Shown here one piece after another: positions 7,687 through 11,636 of a stretch of 11,636 nucleotides of DNA. Both the position numbers and the translations under genes were made by a program. Origin of the DNA: Paenibacillaceae bacterium UBA6304 (lineage in GTDB: Bacteria; Bacillota; Bacilli; Paenibacillales; Paenibacillaceae); contig DJTQ01000254.1 of NCBI GenBank assembly GCA_002439285.1, positions 1 through 11,636 on the forward strand, written 5' to 3'. The first letter of the stretch is position 1; each line of letters begins with the position of its first letter. The notes beneath the pieces were generated by a model that did no database searches, was not told the origin of the DNA, and saw only the letters and a list, made by a program, of their open reading frames with translations.

Positions 7687-7768
7687 ATTATCTTCGTTTT
7701 CTTCCGGTTTATCAAAAAGAATCGCAACTATTTAGGTAACATTGTTAGGACTTAACTGAACATTTCTT

Positions 7769-9066
7769 ATTGCGAAGGCTTTTGAAGAGCTCGCCCGCCA
7801 TCAGGCAGCCTATCAAGTCTACGAGATTTATGGTAATGAAATGTATACAGGTTATATACATAAGTTGGCGGACAAACAGAGAAGTACCCTGGCGGATTTG
7901 GGCATATCGGAAGAATGGTATAGTGCGGGAGTGAGCCTTGCGGCTTTTTACAAAGGTTCCCCTCTTACGGCCTGTGATTATAACCCACTAAAGCATGATT
8001 TTTCGTCTATGCCTTCAGAGAGTGAACTTCGCATGGTGATTGCCGTCGGATTGTTTAACGGGGATTACCGGAATTGGGCGAGGAATAACTATAGCCGGAT
8101 CGAGGCGGCAGTCCAGCAAGCCGCTGAACAGCAGCGGAAACTAGAGGAGCAACTGGAAGCATATAACCGCCTGGTACCTGAAGAGGATATCCGGAAGATG
8201 CAACAGGTTTTGAAGGATTTGAATATTTACCATGGAGAGATCACCGGGAAATATAACGAGGAACTTCTTATCGCGGTTGCAGGGTATCAGCATATTGCTA
8301 ATACGGTCAGTTCGGTAGCTGCGGTTTGGAGGGCACAGTCCGAATCGGGCAAGTATGAGTTCAAAGTAGACGGTAAAGTAACGAAAGAGTTGCTTGAATT
8401 AGCTCTGGCCGAGAAAGGACTAGGAATACGTAACAACCCGGAGTTGGTGATAAATAACGGAGGAACGATTGCGTCGATAACGATGGTAGGCGTTGGAGAC
8501 GGCATCCTCAGCCAACTGTCGGAAGATCTCGGAGAAGCGCTGGAAGGGGGCTGGGCCAATAATCCGAATAACATAAAATTCTGGACAGAAACCCTTCCGC
8601 ACTATTACGATTTGGCTAAAGACATTGAGAATGGCACCCTTACCTATGAGTCTATTAAAACGATGCTTGGAGAAGAACTTGCCAAGGAGTTTATCGCCCC
8701 GTTTAAAGAAATTAAGGAACTCTCGGGCAAGGTACTAAGCGGCAAAGCTTCCTATGAAGAAAGCGTCAGTTACGGTCGAGCTTTAGCCAAGGCGGCTTCA
8801 GCCGTCATGCTAGTGAAGGCGGCGGCCATAGCAGGTGTGAAAGGTGCGAAGCTTGCCTCCAAGTCCTCCAAAGAGCTTCTGGAGTACCTACCTAAAATAA
8901 CGGAGCAATTTAGGAATTATGAATTCGTGACACCCGACGGGATTAGAATGAGAGTTCCTGCCTGGGAAGCGGATGGCACGATTTCATACTCTAAGAGCCA
9001 AATCCAGAAGAATTATATTGAATATATGAATGAACAAGAAGGGAAGGAGAGGGTTGAGGGGACGGG
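7769..9066 (+). repeat. Long direct repeat, copy B (orphan cassette)
   Basis: Second copy of 5223-6511. Divergence is patchy. The 221-base block 8250-8470 differs from 5704-5924 at only about three positions, while the following 90 bases differ at many. This is what partial gene conversion between copies would leave. Confidence 0.93.
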
Positions 9067-9523
9067 ACAAGGTAATAAGCCTAATCTTTTTGATAAGGAT
9101 GGAAATTATACCGGGGGTAGAACCCAGAAGGAATTGGATGATTTAGCAGGAGATCCTTCACATGGTGGTGAAATTAGGGATCAAGGTTTGAAAGAAAGAG
9201 AGATAGGACTGGATTTAGAGAAACTGGGTAAGTTAGGGAAGATTATACGTGACCCTCAGGAAAATAAAGGTGCTGAATTTATTGATGTAACTACTAGTCA
9301 AAAGTGGGATGTGAAGAGCTTTGAATCTTATCCTCATGGACACACGTCACCAAAAAAGGGAGCATTTACGGTCAAAAAATCTATGGGTAAAATATACGAG
9401 GAATTTGATCGTGGTCATAACGTAATTATTGATACAAGAGAGTTAATTCCTGAACACGTAAAACAGTTAAAAGAGGCTATAATAGATGCGGAAGTTTCAG
9501 AGCGAATTATTTGGTATCCTTAA
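7769..9523 (+). CDS. 5'-truncated orphan toxin cassette with PD-(D/E)XK-like nuclease tip
   Basis: The frame matches the full-length toxin from its codon 198 onward, starting abruptly at ATT 7769; an in-frame TGA lies just upstream (7757-7759). The first in-frame ATG is 7841 (560 residues), with no good ribosome binding site, so it is probably not expressed as a secreted toxin: the helical N-terminus and YxxxE motif are absent. Numbering from 7841, residues 1-409 are the shared middle and 410-560 form a different C-terminal domain. It contains a charged helix (LKEREIGLDLEKLG), then AEFID (479-483) and KWDVKS (488-493), and ends in GHNVIIDTRELIP and RIIWYP. The D482 ... D490-x-K492 arrangement resembles restriction-endonuclease-fold nuclease tips of CdiA-type toxins; exact family not determined. 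The frame is intact throughout, which argues against simple decay. A pentapeptide-repeat gene follows after 20 bases. Confidence 0.8.
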   Translation: MAKAFEELARHQAAYQVYEIYGNEMYTGYIHKLADKQRSTLADLGISEEWYSAGVSLAAFYKGSPLTACDYNPLKHDFSSMPSESELRMVIAVGLFNGDYRNWARNNYSRIEAAVQQAAEQQRKLEEQLEAYNRLVPEEDIRKMQQVLKDLNIYHGEITGKYNEELLIAVAGYQHIANTVSSVAAVWRAQSESGKYEFKVDGKVTKELLELALAEKGLGIRNNPELVINNGGTIASITMVGVGDGILSQLSEDLGEALEGGWANNPNNIKFWTETLPHYYDLAKDIENGTLTYESIKTMLGEELAKEFIAPFKEIKELSGKVLSGKASYEESVSYGRALAKAASAVMLVKAAAIAGVKGAKLASKSSKELLEYLPKITEQFRNYEFVTPDGIRMRVPAWEADGTISYSKSQIQKNYIEYMNEQEGKERVEGTGQGNKPNLFDKDGNYTGGRTQKELDDLAGDPSHGGEIRDQGLKEREIGLDLEKLGKLGKIIRDPQENKGAEFIDVTTSQKWDVKSFESYPHGHTSPKKGAFTVKKSMGKIYEEFDRGHNVIIDTRELIPEHVKQLKEAIIDAEVSERIIWYP

Positions 9524-9543
9524 ATAAAAAGGTGGCGCTGACA

Positions 9544-10158
9544 ATGGAGATATCTAGTCAAGAAGAACTTATAAGACAATTAGACTCACATCGAGTGTGG
9601 ATTGAAACAATCGGAGAAAAAGGCGAGAAATTAGGTGTAGATGAAATAGACTTTCGCAGCATAGATTTAGTGGGATATCCATTAGATCAAGCATATTTGA
9701 CCGCATGTACATTTGATGGTATGGATTTAAAAAAAATTGATATGTCTTCATCATTGTTGTGTTCATCGACGTTTAAAAACACAAATTTAATTAATGCTGA
9801 TTTCTATAAAGCAGATTTGTCATATTCAGATTTTACAAATGCAGATGCTCAAGGTGCAAGATTTGCTAAAGCCGATTGTTCTGAAGCAGTTTTTTTAAAT
9901 GCTAATTTGACAAATTCAAAGTTGGTTGCTTGTTCCTTGTATCTTACGGATTTTCGAAATGTAACATTAAATAATGCGGATGTCAGTTCATCATCTTTTA
10001 AGGATACATTGCTAAAAGGAGCTAAGTTAATAGGACTTCGCGGCCTAGAAGAAGCTTTTATTAAAAGTATCAATATCGGAACGCCAGAATCTCCAAACAT
10101 TCTTGTAGGTGAAGAAGCTCGGCAATGGTTACAAAATAATAGTTCTAATATCGAATAG
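9544..10158 (+). CDS. Pentapeptide-repeat protein, probable immunity to the second toxin tip
   Basis: 204 residues from ATG 9544, which has AGGTGG (9530-9535) 8 bases upstream; an in-frame TTG at 9511 lies inside the toxin frame and has no ribosome binding site. From about residue 35 to 165 the sequence follows the five-residue rhythm A(D/N)LxX: examples are TNLINADFYKADLSYSDF and NADAQGARFAKADCSEAVF. This predicts a right-handed square beta helix. A short non-repeat N-terminus and a C-terminal helix (EEARQWLQNN) cap it. It starts 20 bases after the cassette stop, the usual position of an immunity gene. Pentapeptide-repeat proteins can mimic DNA (Qnr and MfpA on gyrase), so shielding against a nuclease is plausible but inferred. 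It is likely able to act without the truncated toxin being made. Base use is AT-rich like the second tip. Confidence 0.85.
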   Translation: MEISSQEELIRQLDSHRVWIETIGEKGEKLGVDEIDFRSIDLVGYPLDQAYLTACTFDGMDLKKIDMSSSLLCSSTFKNTNLINADFYKADLSYSDFTNADAQGARFAKADCSEAVFLNANLTNSKLVACSLYLTDFRNVTLNNADVSSSSFKDTLLKGAKLIGLRGLEEAFIKSINIGTPESPNILVGEEARQWLQNNSSNIE

Positions 10159-10266
10159 TGCTTAGTGAATTTTAAGAATAGCACTCTTTACATTTTTAAC
10201 AACAAGATCGTACAATACAACCAACAAACCAAACACAAAACAATTTAAACACTTGATAAACTTTCA

Positions 10267-10312
10267 AAAGCTCTTTCCCACTTGAACCTTTAGTAAGGAA
10301 TGAGCTTTTTTT
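10267..10312 (+). terminator. Terminator after the pentapeptide-repeat gene
   Basis: AAAGCTC (10267-10273) and TTCC pair with GGAA and GAGCTTT (10302-10308) around a T-T mismatch, followed by T residues to 10312. A weaker hairpin (AGTGCT at 10157-10162 with AGCACT at 10180-10185) lies directly after the stop codon. Confidence 0.8.
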
Positions 10313-10373
10313 GCGTGCCCAAAATCAAAGGTGGACGAAACGAACGGCAAAACGGGAATAGGTAATATTAGAA

Positions 10374-10550
10374 GTGTTGAAGAACCAGCAACTGGCGCAG
10401 GATGCAGAAAAAGAAATGAGGTCTATTGCCAAGGCTCGCGTAGCATACGAACAGCTTATGGAGGATATTCGTGGTTACTGTCAGCAAGCAAGGAAGTTAC
10501 GGGAGCAGGCGACAGAGCGAGTTTGTAAAATAGTTTGTGTAAACTCCTAA
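10374..10550 (+). pseudogene. Short helical coding remnant
   Basis: From GTG 10374 the frame encodes about 58 residues with strong helical, coiled-coil-like character (QDAEKEMRSIAKARV, then QQARKLREQATERV). The frame is interrupted upstream by TAG at 10359 and ends at TAA 10548. No good ribosome binding site is seen. It looks like a fragment of a larger helical protein, perhaps from an earlier toxin or its helical partner, but I do not recognise it. A competing frame (10331-10528) has a less protein-like composition. Confidence 0.35.
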
Positions 10551-10559
10551 CCCATTAAA

Positions 10560-10736
10560 ATGGAAGTAATAGAAAGGTTGGGAGAACACACGGGACCTTG
10601 GTCAAAAGAACAACTGCGGGTTTTCATTAAGGAGAATAAACTGGGTACTACCTTCAAAAGTCTATACAGCATTGAAGTCTCTCTCTCCCACGCTAAGAGA
10701 AGAAGTGTTTTCCCTACCGATAATCTGGAAAATTAA
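10560..10736 (+). CDS. Small unrecognised ORF, possible toxin-tip remnant
   Basis: ATG 10560 opens a 58-residue frame in the same phase as the remnant before it, separated by one TAA. The product is basic and includes GPWSKEQLRVFIKENKLG and ends in PTDNLEN. No ribosome binding site precedes the ATG. It ends 23 bases before the Imm6-like gene, exactly where the C-terminus of a cognate toxin would be expected, so it may be the last piece of a lost toxin tip. Function unknown. Confidence 0.35.
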   Translation: MEVIERLGEHTGPWSKEQLRVFIKENKLGTTFKSLYSIEVSLSHAKRRSVFPTDNLEN

Positions 10737-10759
10737 TCTAATAACAGGAGGTATTGATT

Positions 10760-11248
10760 ATGGATAAATGGACAGGTCTATCTTCGGACAAGCAAATTAT
10801 TTATTATCTGGGGCTTAGCGAGTTTGTAATTCAAACTTTACATGGAAATAATTATTATATAGATGCCCGAAAGGCCTTGGATATTTGTTGGGAATGGCTT
10901 GAAACAAAAATTCCCACAGCAGATGAAATATACAATTCATTAGATGATGGAACAGAATTCGGAGGATTATTTATTCAAATGCAAATGGATGAACAGGAAG
11001 AAAATGAGGCCAAATGGGATTGTATTGTTGATGCTGTTTCATTTGTAAATAAACACGCATATATTTTTGAAGGTGCAAAGTATTTACCTGCTCCAATTGA
11101 AAATGTCGATGATGAGTTAATTAATCATTTTATAGAATGTTTTTATAATATCAGTCCCAAGAACGGAATCGCTGAGGATTACTTTGAGTACATATTGCAT
11201 AGAGATATAAAGACTAAATCTGATGCGGTTAATTACTTTGGTAGGTAA
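10760..11248 (+). CDS. Imm6-like immunity protein (orphan)
   Basis: 162-residue, acidic, mainly helical cytoplasmic protein. ATG 10760 is chosen because AGGAGG (10746-10751) lies 8 bases before it; an in-frame TTG at 10754 is too close to that site. The pattern ARKALDICWEWLE, then YNSLDD, then a conserved-looking AKWDCIVDAVSFV and GAKYLPAPIENVDDELI resembles the Imm6 family of polymorphic-toxin immunity proteins as I recall it. No intact toxin precedes it, only short remnants in 10374-10736. Such orphan immunity genes are common downstream of polymorphic toxin loci and would protect against related cells carrying that toxin. The AT-rich composition fits transfer. Family assignment is moderate; location among other immunity genes adds support. 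Confidence 0.7.
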   Translation: MDKWTGLSSDKQIIYYLGLSEFVIQTLHGNNYYIDARKALDICWEWLETKIPTADEIYNSLDDGTEFGGLFIQMQMDEQEENEAKWDCIVDAVSFVNKHAYIFEGAKYLPAPIENVDDELINHFIECFYNISPKNGIAEDYFEYILHRDIKTKSDAVNYFGR

Positions 11249-11258
11249 ATAACGTACT

Positions 11259-11295
11259 ACCTTGATCGAGTGATCGTCACCCAATCAAGGTTTTT
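11259..11295 (+). terminator. Terminator after the Imm6-like gene
   Basis: ACCTTGAT (11259-11266) pairs with ATCAAGGT (11284-11291), with an inner GTGA/TCAC hairpin (11270-11280). T residues follow from 11291. It closes the rightward island. Confidence 0.82.
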
Positions 11296-11327
11296 CTCTT
11301 TTCCCCATACTGACTCCCGGGATCTTG

Positions 11328-11459
11328 ATGGAAATGAGAACTAAAAATTCATTAGAATGGATTGCTAAGAGACTTAAGGAGATCGATGCCGATTCCCTCG
11401 CTCAGGGGAGTTTTTGGGCAGAGGAACTATGCAATTTCCAACTTACGACGAAAAAATAA
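11328..11459 (+). CDS. Possible 43-residue ORF or gene fragment
   Basis: ATG 11328 opens a short frame with plausible amphipathic helix content (SLEWIAKRLKEIDADSL). It has no convincing ribosome binding site and I do not recognise it. It converges on the motB terminator and could be the tail of another lost cassette gene. Confidence 0.25.
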   Translation: MEMRTKNSLEWIAKRLKEIDADSLAQGSFWAEELCNFQLTTKK

Positions 11460-11463
11460 AGCA

Positions 11464-11498
11464 ACAAAGCTTCCCCCGGATCCCGGAGGAAGCTTTGT
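11464..11498 (-). terminator. Terminator for the minus-strand motB gene
   Basis: ACAAAGCTTCC (11464-11474) and GGAAGCTTTGT (11488-11498) form a perfect 11-bp stem, with CCGG/CCGG inside. The T-rich tail is on the minus-strand side (complement of the A-rich bases 11451-11460), so it ends leftward transcription, 37 bases after the motB stop. Confidence 0.85.
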
Positions 11499-11534
11499 CT
11501 GCTGATGCAAGGTTTATGCTTAACCGCATCCCAC

Positions 11535-11636
11535 TCACTGCTGCAACTGGCGCAGCACAGTGATCTCTACGCGGCGGTTCTTTTGCCGACCCACGGCGGT
11601 GGTGTTGTCGGCGGCGGGGCGGGTGTCGGCGTAGCC
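11535..11636 (-). CDS. motB: Flagellar motor / OmpA-family protein MotB, C-terminal end (partial)
   Basis: The minus strand encodes the last 33 residues of a protein running off the window. The sequence GYADTRPAADNT followed by GRQKNRRVEITVL is the end of an OmpA/MotB peptidoglycan-binding domain, including the conserved Asn-Arg-Arg-Val-Glu signature. The GYADTRP form is typical of MotB stators, which anchor the flagellar motor to the wall. The stop codon is the complement of 11535-11537 and a strong terminator lies downstream. A general OmpA-family protein cannot be excluded from so short a piece. Confidence 0.82.
   Translation of the reverse strand, partial: GYADTRPAADNTTAVGRQKNRRVEITVLRQLQQ

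Noticed and set aside
7434..7727. A 97-codon minus-strand frame between the first immunity gene and the second cassette
   Set aside because: It spans the strong terminator at 7644-7686, lacks a convincing start site and shows no recognisable features.
7769..9066. An insertion sequence or transposon as the cause of the large repeat
   Set aside because: The repeat is coding sequence of the toxin itself, with no terminal inverted repeats, target duplications or transposase.
10331..10528. A 65-codon plus-strand frame starting at GTG 10331
   Set aside because: The alternative phase (10374-10550) has a far more protein-like helical sequence. This frame has poor composition and no ribosome binding site.

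Overview
The window looks like a Paenibacillus-type chromosome (Gram-positive, Firmicutes). Three cell-envelope genes, an M23 peptidase, a CtpB-like S41 protease and a MinJ-like PDZ membrane protein, stand in the order known from the ftsEX-ctpB-minJ region of Bacillus relatives. They have moderate-to-high GC, clear Shine-Dalgarno sites and one TTG start. At the far right edge, on the minus strand, is the C-terminus of a MotB/OmpA-type protein. Organism assignment is inferred from gene order and protein style, not from a marker gene.

Layout. 2-4086 (+): M23 peptidase (5' end outside the window), S41 protease, MinJ-like protein. Each of the three is followed by a hairpin, of which the first two are good intrinsic terminators. 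4087-4631: no gene; it holds a hexamer tandem repeat, a cluster of degenerate hairpin repeats and a strong terminator. 4632-11300 (+): a polymorphic-toxin island. 11328-11459: a possible 43-residue gene fragment. 11464-11636 (-): terminator and 3' end of motB.

The island is the main interest. The full-length toxin (801 residues) has a WXG100-like helical N-terminus ending in a YxxxE motif, a peptidoglycan-binding-like middle, and a C-terminal domain with the H, HN..FY and K signatures of EndoU ribonucleases. A CdiI-like immunity gene follows it 17 bases later. Downstream, about 1.29 kb of the toxin's middle is present again (7769-9066) without the first 197 codons. It is fused to a different C-terminal domain with a PD-(D/E)XK-like D-x-K motif and followed by a pentapeptide-repeat protein that is probably its immunity partner. 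A third unit has an Imm6-like immunity gene preceded only by short coding remnants. Terminators separate the three units.

The arrangement suggests one expressed secreted toxin plus a downstream store of alternative toxin/immunity tips. These could be swapped in through the long shared middle. Sharp drops in GC at the toxin-tip junctions support separate origins of the tips. No secretion-system genes lie in the window, so the type VII route is inferred only from the N-terminal features.
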